From Oscillatoriales cyanobacterium (GTDB taxonomy: Bacteria; Cyanobacteriota; Cyanobacteriia; Cyanobacteriales; Microcoleaceae), in the NCBI GenBank assembly GCA_004292955.1, contig RDXX01000041.1, positions 19,500-83,499 of the forward strand: DNA of 64,000 bases, given 5' to 3'. Numbering within the stretch: the stretch's first letter is position 1; each line of letters opens with the position of its first letter. Positions 35,987-44,218 of this stretch are shown here, one piece after another. A model generated the notes under the pieces. It was not told the origin of the DNA and ran no database searches. It worked only from the letters and a program-made list of their open reading frames with translations. The position numbers and the translations under genes are program-made.

Positions 35987-36475
35987 ATGAAAACCCCTTT
36001 GACTGAAGCAGTAACCGCCGCCGATTCTCAAGGCCGCTTCCTGAGCAGCACCGAATTGCAAGTAGCCTTCGGTCGTTTCCGCCAAGCAGCAGCAGGTTTG
36101 GAAGCAGCCAAGTCTTTGAGCGCCAACTCTGCGCGCTTGATCGACGGTGCAGCTCAAGCTGTGTACAACAAGTTCCCGTACACTCAACAAATGCAAGGGC
36201 CAAACTACGCTTCTACCTCAACCGGTAAAGCTAAGTGCTCCCGCGACATCGGCTACTACCTGCGGATGGTAACCTACTGCTTAGTTGCAGGCGGCACAGG
36301 TCCAATGGATGAGTACCTGATTGCAGGTATTGACGAAATCAACCGGACATTTGAATTGTCTCCTAGCTGGTATGTTGAAGCTCTCAAGTACATCAAAGCC
36401 AACCACGGTTTGAGTGGCGATGCTGCAACTGAAGCCAATTCCTACCTCGACTACGCAGTCAACGCTCTAAGCTAG
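35987..36475 (+). CDS. cpcA: C-phycocyanin alpha subunit
   Basis: The 162-residue alpha chain begins [20 protein letters not shown] and carries the single bilin cysteine in [21 protein letters not shown] (Cys84). GGGAGA precedes the start. The bilin is attached by the CpcE/CpcF lyase, whose two genes lie downstream at 38.8 and 42.2 kb. A strong hairpin starts 9 bp beyond the stop and probably sets the ratio of cpcBA to linker message. Confidence 0.98.
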   Translation: MKTPLTEAVTAADSQGRFLSSTELQVAFGRFRQAAAGLEAAKSLSANSARLIDGAAQAVYNKFPYTQQMQGPNYASTSTGKAKCSRDIGYYLRMVTYCLVAGGTGPMDEYLIAGIDEINRTFELSPSWYVEALKYIKANHGLSGDAATEANSYLDYAVNALS

Positions 36476-36483
36476 ATTTGCGT

Positions 36484-36547
36484 GATGCCCGGAAATGTAA
36501 GCTGCTGTTAGCTTGAGTGTTAACTGTTGTTTACGATTCCGGGCATC
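36484..36547 (+). terminator. long hairpin after cpcA, partial terminator or mRNA stabiliser
   Basis: GATGCCCGGAA (36484-36494) and TTCCGGGCATC (36537-36547) form a perfect 11-bp stem; AAGCTGCTGTTAGCTT in the loop can form a second stem. No long T-run follows directly, which suits read-through attenuation between cpcBA and the linker gene, a known arrangement in cpc operons. Confidence 0.75.
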
Positions 36548-36608
36548 TGCGATCTTAGCGGAGTCTTCCAAATACTTTTTTCAGAACTTTTTAGTTTTTC
36601 AAGCATGA

Positions 36609-36929
36609 AAAGCAGAAAAGTTAGGAATAAAAGCATTTGAAAAAGCGAGACGAGTAGAACTGCGCCCTCGGTGGACGCAAGACGATGCGAAAGCAGTAAT
36701 TTGTGTCGCTTACAGCCAAGTTTTCGGTAACGAGTATTTAATGTCGAGCGAACGAGTTACCAGTGCCAAATCTTTCCTGCTGGAAGGGCAGATTTCAGTT
36801 AAAGATTTTGTGCGGGAGTTCCTGAGTCCGAAACTTATAAAAAAAGTTCGGCAAGCGGAAAACGAGCGAGTCTTTAGACCTTCCATGAAAGCGGCACGGG
36901 CGGTTTTAACCGCCGTGAATCTTTCTTGA
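36609..36929 (+). pseudogene. broken rod-linker gene, N-terminal remnant
   Basis: After a TGA at 36606 the frame is open to 36929 and reads ARRVELRPRWTQDDAKAVI, VAYSQVFGNEYLMSSERVTSA, KSFLLEGQISVKDFVREFL. This parallels the start of the intact CpcC at 37555 ([57 protein letters not shown]), the PBS linker domain. There is no in-frame start codon before the homology. After SPKLIKK the linker sequence ends and the frame runs into a GGGCGGTTTTAACCGCC palindrome. The middle of the gene is missing and its last codons appear at 37240-37380. Confidence 0.85.
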
Positions 36930-36949
36930 TTTTTCACATTTTTAGCAGT

Positions 36950-37236
36950 GTAAAAAGGGCTTTTGCCGTTACACTCTATTGTTGGGATGGATACACAGGT
37001 GCAAACCTGAGAAGCAAATTCCTACCATATATTAAAGGTACGCGGGGACTCTCGCGTTACCAAGGGCTTAGCCCCTTAAACGCTTGAGGAGCTTGCCCAA
37101 AGGCAAGGATAGCAGCCCACCATTTTTTGGTAAGAGGATTGCGCCCAGGAACCCTAGCAATAGGGATATTAAGAACGAAATTTCTTAAGAATCTCAGTCG
37201 CGAAGAGCGCTGAGAGTGTCAACGGAAAAAGTTTTT
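36950..37236 (+). other. structured sequence resembling group II intron domain I, inside the broken linker gene
   Basis: From about 36989 the sequence reads GGATACACAGGTGCAAACC then TGAGAAGCAAATTCCT, a pattern I recognise from the first domain of cyanobacterial group II introns. It continues with many hairpins: CGCGGGGACTCTCGCG, AAGGGCTTAGCCCCTT, CTTGCCCAAAGGCAAG, TTAAGAACGAAATTTCTTAA and CTCAGTCGCGAAGAGCGCTGAG. GTGTAA...TTACAC at about 36952-36977 may be near its 5' edge. No domain V hairpin and no reverse transcriptase gene are seen, so if it is an intron it is a decayed fragment. Confidence 0.5.
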
Positions 37237-37239
37237 TGA

Positions 37240-37380
37240 ATCGAAGGTTCGGCGGCTAAGTTTTCACCCCAAGTGCGGTGTAGAACTACCGAATATCTCG
37301 TGTCTTACGATCGACTTTCGACCCGCTTGCAGCAAATCAACAAACGTGGTGGCAAAGTGGTAAGTATTACCACAGCTTAA
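37240..37380 (+). pseudogene. broken rod-linker gene, C-terminal CpcD-domain remnant
   Basis: The frame open from a TGA at 37237 reads VRCRTTEYLVSYDRLSTRL then QQINKRGGKVVSITTA and stops at 37380. This is the end of a rod linker's CpcD domain (compare [37 protein letters not shown] in CpcC at 37555). With 36609-36929 it represents the two ends of one former linker gene of about 280 codons. Confidence 0.8.
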
Positions 37381-37554
37381 AGTTTGTATGTAAAGATGTT
37401 TTTTGAAACGTCTTTAGCAAATTAGGATTAATTGATGTGTACATACAAGCTGCGCCGGGAGTGCACCCAAATTTGACACATCTTGGCCTTAGTCCTAAAA
37501 ATCTCAAGTTCAACCAAGCTTTAAATTTTTGTTATTAATTTAGGAGAAAATCTG

Positions 37555-38424
37555 GTGGCTATTTCCACAGCAGCGTCCAGACTGGGAACATCCGCATTGA
37601 GCGATGCACCTAAGGTAGAATTGCGCCCGAACTACACCAAAGACGACATTGAAACTGTGATTCGTGCAGTTTACCGTCAGGTGCTGGGCAACGACTATTT
37701 GATGAAATCCGAGCGCCTGACAAGTGCTGAATCTCTCCTGCGAGACGGCAGTTTAACGGTGCGAGAATTTGTGCGGGCAGTGGCAAAATCGGAACTGTAC
37801 AAAACCAAGTTTTTGTACAGCAGCTTCCAAACTCGGACGATCGAACTAAACTACAAACACTTGCTCGGTCGCGCTCCCTACGACGAATCTGAAGTAATTT
37901 ATCACTTAGATTTGTACCAAACAGAAGGCTACGATGCTGATATTGATTCTTACATCGATTCAGTAGAGTATCAAGAAAGTTTCGGTGATAATATCGTCCC
38001 TTACTACCGGGGCTTTAACACTCAGACAGGTCAAAAAACCGTTGGTTTTACCCGGATGTTCCGGCTATATCGCGGCTATGCCAACAGCGATACATCTCAA
38101 CTCGAAGGAAATAACTCCCGCTTAGCTGTCGAATTAGGCACTAACAGCGCTACTGCTGTAGTTGGGCCTTCTGGTGGCAACGAAGGTTGGGCATACCGGT
38201 CTTCGACACAAAACGTAACTCCCAGCAGCGGTTTTGGTGGTGCGGCAGCTTACGGTAAAGAAGGGCGGCTTTTCCGCGTTGAAGTGTCGGGCATTCGGAC
38301 GGGTGGCTATCCCAGGGTGCGCCACAGCAGCAAGGCGTTTATCGTACCTGGTGAGGATTTGTCCTCGCAAATGCAGAAATTTCAACGCTTGGGCGGGAAA
38401 ATCGCCAGCATTACTCCAATTTAG
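37555..38424 (+). CDS. cpcC: phycobilisome rod linker polypeptide CpcC
   Basis: CpcC links phycocyanin hexamers into rods. The 289-residue protein has the PBS linker domain (about 20-185: [62 protein letters not shown]) and a C-terminal CpcD capping domain (about 230-288: [35 protein letters not shown]). The start is a GTG with TAGGAG 9 bases upstream. The gene that once preceded it was a paralogous linker, now broken, so this strain probably retains one rod linker from this operon; others may be elsewhere. Confidence 0.95.
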   Translation: MAISTAASRLGTSALSDAPKVELRPNYTKDDIETVIRAVYRQVLGNDYLMKSERLTSAESLLRDGSLTVREFVRAVAKSELYKTKFLYSSFQTRTIELNYKHLLGRAPYDESEVIYHLDLYQTEGYDADIDSYIDSVEYQESFGDNIVPYYRGFNTQTGQKTVGFTRMFRLYRGYANSDTSQLEGNNSRLAVELGTNSATAVVGPSGGNEGWAYRSSTQNVTPSSGFGGAAAYGKEGRLFRVEVSGIRTGGYPRVRHSSKAFIVPGEDLSSQMQKFQRLGGKIASITPI

Positions 38425-38650
38425 TCGTTAGTCATCAGTTATTAGTGCTGTCCCCGCTCGCGAACAGTAGTCATCGGTCGTTAGTCATTAGTAAATTTAC
38501 TAGAGATTAATGGCCATTGGCTAAGGTCTAATAGCTAGTGTAATCCGACTAGATGCAGAAATCAATTTTTTATGATTGTCCGGTTCTGTGCGATCGCAGA
38601 ATCATTGCCTGCATCATCGTCGGATCATAATTAATAGCAAAGTCCGCTAG

Positions 38651-38791
38651 AACGGGCGATTTTAATCGCCGAGTTTCCCCAACCCGCGCAGGCGGGTTTC
38701 GTTTGTCTAGACGCGATTTCAATCGCCGAGTTTCCCCAACCCGCGCAGGCGGGTTTTGTTTGTCTAGCAGCGATTTCAATCGCCGATTTCC
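38651..38791. repeat. family A variant, two and a half tandem units
   Basis: Units contain GCGATTTCAATCGCC, GAGTTTCCCCAACCCGCG, CAGGCGGGTTT and GTTTGTCTAGA. GCGATTTCAATCGC is a self-complementary variant of GCGGTTTCAACCGC with the same spacing to the CCCGCG/GCGGG stem. The cluster lies just before cpcE; frames across it are not genes. Confidence 0.85.
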
Positions 38792-38807
38792 CTAATCACT
38801 ATGAATT

Positions 38808-39647
38808 ATGACTATGAATTATGATGAATCCGACTCACCACCAGCGGGTGTAGCTGAGGGCGAGTCTTTAACAATAGAACAGGCGATCGCAAATTTGCAT
38901 TCCCAAGACTACAGTCTCCGCTATTATGCTGCTTGGTGGGTAGGCAGATTTCGAGTCAAGGAACCCGCAGCAATTGCAGCTTTGATTGCCGCCTTGCAAG
39001 AAGAATCAGAACAAACAAAAATTGGCGACTATTCCCTACTGCGAAATGCGGCACGAGCTCTAGGAAAATTGGGCGATAAACAAGCCTTGCCGGCGCTAAC
39101 TCGCTGTTTGGAATGCGCGGATTATTACGTGCGGGAAGCGGCGGCTCAAGCTCTAGAAATGCTGGGCGATCGCGATTCCATTCCACCGCTGATGAAACTC
39201 TTAGATGGGGGCGTAGCTGTAGCCCTGCGAGTGCCTGGAAAATCGCACCTCGTGCAGCCTTACGACTCGGTAATTGAAGCTTTGGGTACGCTGGAAGCGA
39301 CAGAGGCAATACCGCTAATTTCACCTTTTTTAGAGCATTCTGTGGAGCGGGTGCAGTACGCTTCGGCGCGAGCGATGTATCAGTTGACTGGCGATCGCAT
39401 TTACGGAGATCGGTTGGTAACTGCTTTGAATGGGGATAATTTGCAGTTGAGGCGATCGGCTTTGATGGACTTGGGGGCGATCGGCTATTTACCCGCAGCG
39501 CCAGCTATTGCTGAAACTTTAGCTGAAAATAGCATGAAATTGATTGCGCTAAAAGGAGTTTTGGAGCATCACCTCAATCAACAAGTATTACTATCTTTGT
39601 CAGATGAAGCTATCCAAGTTATGAACTTAATGGATAGTTTACTTTGA
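38808..39647 (+). CDS. cpcE: phycocyanin alpha-subunit phycocyanobilin lyase, CpcE subunit
   Basis: CpcE forms a heterodimer with CpcF that attaches phycocyanobilin to Cys84 of CpcA. The 279-residue protein is made of HEAT-like repeats and contains the family hallmark YSLRYYAAWWVGRFRV (about 33-48) plus the lyase-type RVQYASARAMYQLTG. The ATG at 38808 or one at 38814 could serve; neither has a ribosome site. The lyase partner gene cpcF is usually next, but here a 642-codon unrelated gene separates the two. Confidence 0.95.
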   Translation: MTMNYDESDSPPAGVAEGESLTIEQAIANLHSQDYSLRYYAAWWVGRFRVKEPAAIAALIAALQEESEQTKIGDYSLLRNAARALGKLGDKQALPALTRCLECADYYVREAAAQALEMLGDRDSIPPLMKLLDGGVAVALRVPGKSHLVQPYDSVIEALGTLEATEAIPLISPFLEHSVERVQYASARAMYQLTGDRIYGDRLVTALNGDNLQLRRSALMDLGAIGYLPAAPAIAETLAENSMKLIALKGVLEHHLNQQVLLSLSDEAIQVMNLMDSLL

Positions 39648-40049
39648 AAAAAATTCGTTCATAACTGCAATAGAATTGCTTTAGCGATTCTTAATTGTCT
39701 GGCGTATATTTAGGACATAGCAGATTTCAGGACACAGCGCCGTGCTCTTTCCCTACCCCCTATCTGTATTTCAGGCAGTTGAGAACTACTATTTTCTCCC
39801 TTTTATTCGGGTGAACCGATGGCTGATGATTTGATGGAATTAAAAACGAGGCTTTAGGTACGAATTTTTATAAATTTCAGTAAAAATACTGAGGTTTATA
39901 GCTGTAGTTGGTGAAATAGCTCGTGTTAAAATAATATTACCATCTGCATAAGTCTTCAGTTAAAAAAGTTTTGGTTTTGACTCCGGGCGATCGCGGAATG
40001 CTGCGAGATGGTTGTGTAGCAGCTAGAAGTATAAATCGGGTGATTCACC
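39648..40049. other. intergenic, AT-rich, nothing recognised
   Basis: About 400 bp between cpcE and the repeat-protein gene with no gene, clear promoter or repeat family that I can support. Confidence 0.5.
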
Positions 40050-41978
40050 ATGAGCAACGATCCTTTTGAAGTCCAGGTGCAACATTTTGCAGCGCTGAAG
40101 TCTAAGTATCAAGCCACAAAATATGAAGATTCATCTCCCTCTAGTCTTCTCTATCTCATTCTGCGAAAAGCTGATTTAGAATTTGAAATTACCGACTTCG
40201 AGTGGAATTGGTTATTAGAGCATGAGCTTTTGGAAACAATAGAAGCTATCGAGCAAGAGCCACTACGTAAGGCTGAAGAACCAAGAAAACTAGATGCTAA
40301 ATTTTCTCAACTCAAGTCTAAGTTCAAAGTAACCAGACATCGCGATTTACGGCTATCCAGTCCTTTGTATCCTATCCTTTGGAAACTTGACTCAGAAAAT
40401 AAGCTAACTGACTTAGAAGTTAAATACCTGCAAGAACAGGGGCTTACTGAAATAGTTGCTATTGTTGAAGAGATGGCGCGATTTGCTGCACTAAAGGCTA
40501 AGTACCGAGCAACTCAATATCCAGATTGTTCACTGGATAGCCCCTTGTATCAAATCCTCAAGCAACTGGATGCAGGAGAAATATTAAGTGATGTAGAGGC
40601 TAACTGGCTTGTCAATAACAAACTGGTGGATACTCTCGAAATTTTTGGGCAACAAAAAGCTGTATGGGAAGCTGAATTTGCCCAACTCAAGGATAAGTAC
40701 AAAGCTAGTGAATACCCAGAAACATCTGCATCAAGTCCGCTCTATCAAGTCCTGAAAAATCTTGAGGTAGATCAGCAGTTGAGCGAGTCAGAACTTAACT
40801 GGCTGGAAGAGCATCAACTTAGCGAAACGCTTAATCTTGTTTTGGAGATAGAACAGACACGACACTTTGCTGAACTGAAAGTTAAGTATAAAGCTAATGA
40901 ATCTGAGGATTCATCCCTCTCTAGCCATCTGTATAAAGTTCTTAAAAAAATTGATTTAGACAATCAGCTAGGTGAGCAGGATATTAACTTTCTTAAAAAG
41001 CGTAAACTGACTGAGACAATTACTCTTGCGCTTGACAAATATGCGGCTATTCTCAAGTCTAAGATCAAATCGGGAGAGCAGTTAAGTGAGGCTGATATTG
41101 ATTGGTTGCAAAAGAATGGACGTGAGGATGTAATTACTTTTGCTATTGACAAATATGCGGCTAGTCTCAAGTCTAAGATCAAATCGGGAGAGCAGTTAAG
41201 TGAGGCTGATATTGATTGGTCACAAAAGAATGGACGTGAGGATATAATTACTTTTGCACAAGAAAAGAAATTTGCTGCTCTCAAGGTCAAGTATCGGATT
41301 ATAGATCGTGATTTCCCCTTCGATCCGTTTTACGCAATTATGGTAAAATTGGAGAAAGAAGAGCGTCTAGATCCTGTGTTAGTTGTTCAGTTAATACAAC
41401 AAAAACTTTTAGCTAGTCATGGAAGGATTGCTATAGCGTACCACAGGCTTGAAGCGTGTTTCTATGAGCAGGAATATGAGCGCACTGGAAACAAATGGAA
41501 CTTGCCCAACGCCAGCAGTCATTGGCGCAAGGCAGATGAACCAAACAGTGCATTGAAGGTGACAGAAAATCTGGACTTCGACCAAATCAAAGAAAATAAG
41601 CTCAAGTCAGCTTTGCTAACAACGAGGGGCGGTGCTTTCCGAGATATTCATAAACTAGGTGATGCTGAAAAGTGCGCGCTCAAAGCTATTGAGTATCAGC
41701 CTCAGAGTCATCATCCTTACACTTTGATGGGAGCTATTTGTTTTGAGCGGAGTCAATTTTCAGAGGGTGAGCGTTGGTTTAAGGAGGCAATTAAACGCGG
41801 TGCTGAATCAGAAGATATAGATTCCGAACTCAAGCAGGTTGTCAAAAATACTAAGGATGAGAATAAGCGTCGGCAAGTTGTGGAATATCTGCTTAAAAAA
41901 GATCCGCAGCGCTATGCTTGGGCTAAGGCTTATAGGAAGCGTCAAGAGGGTGAGGATGCACAGCGCAAGAATTCCTAG
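40050..41978 (+). CDS. unrecognised ~60-residue-repeat protein with C-terminal TPR, between cpcE and cpcF
   Basis: The 642-residue protein has five copies of a module of about 60 residues with the pattern FaaLKsKYkAt.y.D.s.sSpLYpILkKLd....Lsd.E.nWL.e..L.ETl (near residues 9, 84, 148, 210, 275). Then come two shortened, nearly identical 38-residue copies (41034-41261), a sixth partial copy, and from about 470 a helical region with at least two TPR-like motifs (TTRGGAFRDIHKLGDAEKCALKAI and GAICFERSQFSEGERWFKEAIKRG). No signal or membrane segment. I do not recognise the repeat as a named family. Its place inside the lyase locus may be accidental insertion or may point to a helper role; nothing proves either. 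Confidence 0.85.
   Translation: MSNDPFEVQVQHFAALKSKYQATKYEDSSPSSLLYLILRKADLEFEITDFEWNWLLEHELLETIEAIEQEPLRKAEEPRKLDAKFSQLKSKFKVTRHRDLRLSSPLYPILWKLDSENKLTDLEVKYLQEQGLTEIVAIVEEMARFAALKAKYRATQYPDCSLDSPLYQILKQLDAGEILSDVEANWLVNNKLVDTLEIFGQQKAVWEAEFAQLKDKYKASEYPETSASSPLYQVLKNLEVDQQLSESELNWLEEHQLSETLNLVLEIEQTRHFAELKVKYKANESEDSSLSSHLYKVLKKIDLDNQLGEQDINFLKKRKLTETITLALDKYAAILKSKIKSGEQLSEADIDWLQKNGREDVITFAIDKYAASLKSKIKSGEQLSEADIDWSQKNGREDIITFAQEKKFAALKVKYRIIDRDFPFDPFYAIMVKLEKEERLDPVLVVQLIQQKLLASHGRIAIAYHRLEACFYEQEYERTGNKWNLPNASSHWRKADEPNSALKVTENLDFDQIKENKLKSALLTTRGGAFRDIHKLGDAEKCALKAIEYQPQSHHPYTLMGAICFERSQFSEGERWFKEAIKRGAESEDIDSELKQVVKNTKDENKRRQVVEYLLKKDPQRYAWAKAYRKRQEGEDAQRKNS
41034..41261 (+). repeat. 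114-bp tandem duplication within the repeat-protein gene
   Basis: Two consecutive 114-bp units differ at only a few bases and encode KSKIKSGEQLSEADIDW in each. They keep the frame. The near-identity, compared with the diverged 60-residue modules around them, marks a recent event. Confidence 0.9.
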
Positions 41979-42152
41979 CGCAGGTATGGAGTCGAGTTTT
42001 TGGCGAATTCGACTCTTTAACCAAGATTGTCCTATTTCGAGCTGGGGAAGCTTTTCAAGTTAATCACCGCTCCTTACCCACGCAACAAAAAGTTCGATCG
42101 CGCGATCGAGCCAACCTACAATTACAATGGTCACGATACATTTGATAAGTAA

Positions 42153-42779
42153 ATGGCATTAGAACTAATTCAATCTGTAGAACAAGCAGATTCTTCCGAG
42201 GGCTTGTTAAACGCAGTAAAAGCACTGGCGGCCGCTTCTTCACAAGAAGCAATTCCCACATTAATTACAGTCCTCGGTTACAACAACCCAGGAGCTGCCG
42301 TTGCCGCCGTTGACGGGCTGATTCAAATCGGAGAACCTGCGGTACAGCCACTTCTAGAACAGCTTGACGGCTACAATTACGGAGCGAGAGCTTGGGCTGT
42401 TCGGGCTTTGGCGGGAATTGGCGATCCTAGGGGTTTAGAGATTTTGCTGGATGCGGCGGCGAATGACTTTGCTTTGAGCGTGCGGCGGGCGGCGGCTAGG
42501 GGTTTGGGAACGATTTGCTGGGAACTGATGCCCGCAGAACAAGCTTTAGACGCTCAACTTCGCACTGTGAAAACGCTGCTGCAAGCGTCCCGAGATCCGG
42601 AATGGGTGGTTCGCTACGCAGCGGCGGGAGGTTTGCAAGCTTTGGCTGGTGCTGCGACTGTTAAACCGGATTGGTTAGCGGAAGTTTCGGCAAAACTTGA
42701 GGAAATAGCCCAAAGCGATGAAACTTTGGCAGTTAGAGCCCGGGCTTTGCTTGCTAAGGAAAAATTGTCATTTGGCTAG
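42153..42779 (+). CDS. cpcF: phycocyanin alpha-subunit phycocyanobilin lyase, CpcF subunit
   Basis: The 208-residue HEAT-repeat protein is CpcF, partner of CpcE. Recognisable stretches are AIPTLITVLGYNNPGAAVAAVDGL, EPAVQPLLEQLDGYNYGARAWAVRALAGIGDPRGLEILL and RDPEWVVRYAAAGGLQAL, all typical of the family. No ribosome site is visible before the ATG. Its last 12 bp overlap the end of the convergent DUF2103 gene. Confidence 0.95.
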   Translation: MALELIQSVEQADSSEGLLNAVKALAAASSQEAIPTLITVLGYNNPGAAVAAVDGLIQIGEPAVQPLLEQLDGYNYGARAWAVRALAGIGDPRGLEILLDAAANDFALSVRRAAARGLGTICWELMPAEQALDAQLRTVKTLLQASRDPEWVVRYAAAGGLQALAGAATVKPDWLAEVSAKLEEIAQSDETLAVRARALLAKEKLSFG

Positions 42780-43061
42780 GGTTTGGGCGATCGTCTCTTC
42801 CAAGTCCCTTTGTGTGAGAGTGGTTAATATAAAGACTTCTTGTACGGTTTTGCCTTGTCTGGCAATGATTTTAAATCCCCCGCGAATGGGTACTGACACT
42901 CTTAATGTCATGTGGGGGATGTGTCCTTTAACTTTGTTAATGACGCCTGGGGTAACGGTTTGAATGCCCATTATGAGAGTGAGGCGCTCTAAAATTGGTA
43001 TCAAACCGGGAAGGTGGGTAGAGTGATTCCAAACTAGGCGGCCTTTGGGTTGTGCCTTCAT
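42768..43061 (-). CDS. DUF2103 family protein
   Basis: A 97-residue cytosolic protein. GRLVWNHSTHLPGLIPIL, TVTPGVINKVKGHIPHMTLRV and VPIRGGFKIIARQGKTVQEVF match my recollection of DUF2103, a small cyanobacterial/bacterial family described as a predicted metal-binding protein. No function is known. The gene is convergent with cpcF, overlapping it by 12 bp. Confidence 0.8.
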   Translation of the reverse strand: MKAQPKGRLVWNHSTHLPGLIPILERLTLIMGIQTVTPGVINKVKGHIPHMTLRVSVPIRGGFKIIARQGKTVQEVFILTTLTQRDLEETIAQTLAK

Positions 43062-43160
43062 GACTTTTTTACCAAATCAACATACCCAGTCTAAGTCACC
43101 TCCGGCTGGAACCAATTTGATATTCCCTGAATTTATGTATCAGTAATGTTACTGCGGGCG

Positions 43161-43631
43161 TCATTGGGAGCAAAGCGATGCAATCTCAAAGCGAGATTTT
43201 TGATTCCTGGCGCGCGAGCTGAGATTTGAGCGGGCGGAATTGTCTTGTATTTTTTGATATTTTGGGTTGGTAACAGTCGGTTTTTCTAGTTGAGTTGCGA
43301 TCGCCCCGAGGATTTCTGTCATGCTGCAAGGTTTCTTGAGATAGCCGTCTGCTTTGAGTTCGAGGGCTTTTTCCATTTCGGAGGCTGTCAGAAAAATAAA
43401 CGGAATGCTGGCGGTGGCAGGGTGCGATCGCAAAATCGCGAAAACTTCAAAGCCGTTGAATTCCGGCATCATGACATCAGACAAGATTAGATCGGGAATT
43501 TGGGCGATCGCTAACTCGACACCAAGTTTTCCGTTTTCGGCGCCGACAGCTTCAAAATCGCCCAAGTTCAGAATTTCTAAAACGGTTTCTCGGATTAAGT
43601 TATTGTCTTCAATTACTAATATTTTTGGCAT
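43161..43631 (-). CDS. single-domain CheY-like response regulator
   Basis: A 156-residue receiver domain: acidic pair in VIEDNN (residues 7-8), the phosphoacceptor Asp in LILSDVMMP (near 51), Thr/Ser in FLTASE and Lys in YLKKP. The last 35 residues are a basic, disordered-looking tail with no output domain, so it should act through protein contact. No histidine kinase gene is in the window. Its start lies 261 bp from the divergent gene at 43892. Confidence 0.92.
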   Translation of the reverse strand: MPKILVIEDNNLIRETVLEILNLGDFEAVGAENGKLGVELAIAQIPDLILSDVMMPEFNGFEVFAILRSHPATASIPFIFLTASEMEKALELKADGYLKKPCSMTEILGAIATQLEKPTVTNPKYQKIQDNSARSNLSSRARNQKSRFEIASLCSQ

Positions 43632-43891
43632 TTTTTGTAGCGATTATTTACTTTATTGATATTTTTCTGTTAGAATTTTTGCAGATAAGTTCTACAAATT
43701 TCAATAGGGTTATTGCAAAAAACCGTTTTTTACGTGTTTTTACGGGTAAAGTGCGATCGCAGCTAGCTGCAATATCTCATAAATCCGTGGCTGTGCTGAG
43801 CGCGAAGCTACTAAAGGGGCGAATTTTACAATTTTCTGGCGATCGCCTAAAATATAACTTGGTATATCACGATTTTTTGAGGAATAAGGAT

Positions 43892-44218
43892 ATGTCAGAA
43901 TTTTTAGACTTTCTCAGACATCAGTTTGCCTACGTTGCCATTGGCGAATTTAAACCAGGAAAATTCAAAGAAGCCGAAGAACTTTTTGGCAAAGCGGTTG
44001 CGACTTATGCCACAGGATTTAAGGGAGCATACCTACTGCAATTGCCCAATACAGACAAAGGTATTGCCATCATTTTTTGGGAAAGCGTAGAAGAGATGGC
44101 TGCCAATCAAAGCGAATCTTATCAGCAAATATTGAAGCAGATGACGCCTTTGTTTGCAAAAATTCCCGACACTGATGTTTATGAAATTGTCAGTGAAATT
44201 AAGCAGAAAAGTGAATAA
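43892..44218 (+). CDS. small ABM-like (dimeric alpha-beta barrel) hypothetical protein
   Basis: A 108-residue protein from the ATG at 43892, chosen because AGGAATAAGGA lies just upstream; the frame is open for 267 bp before it but without a ribosome site and overlapping the divergent regulator. The pattern AYVAIGEFKPGKFKEAEELFGKAV...GFKGAYLLQLPNTDKGIAIIFWESVEEMAANQ resembles antibiotic-biosynthesis-monooxygenase/stress-responsive barrel proteins. Function unknown. Its stop abuts the convergent cas6 end directly. Confidence 0.7.
   Translation: MSEFLDFLRHQFAYVAIGEFKPGKFKEAEELFGKAVATYATGFKGAYLLQLPNTDKGIAIIFWESVEEMAANQSESYQQILKQMTPLFAKIPDTDVYEIVSEIKQKSE

Noticed and set aside
38570..38779. Frame with repeated PPARVGETRRLKS
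   Set aside because: Translation of the tandem repeat before cpcE, not a gene.
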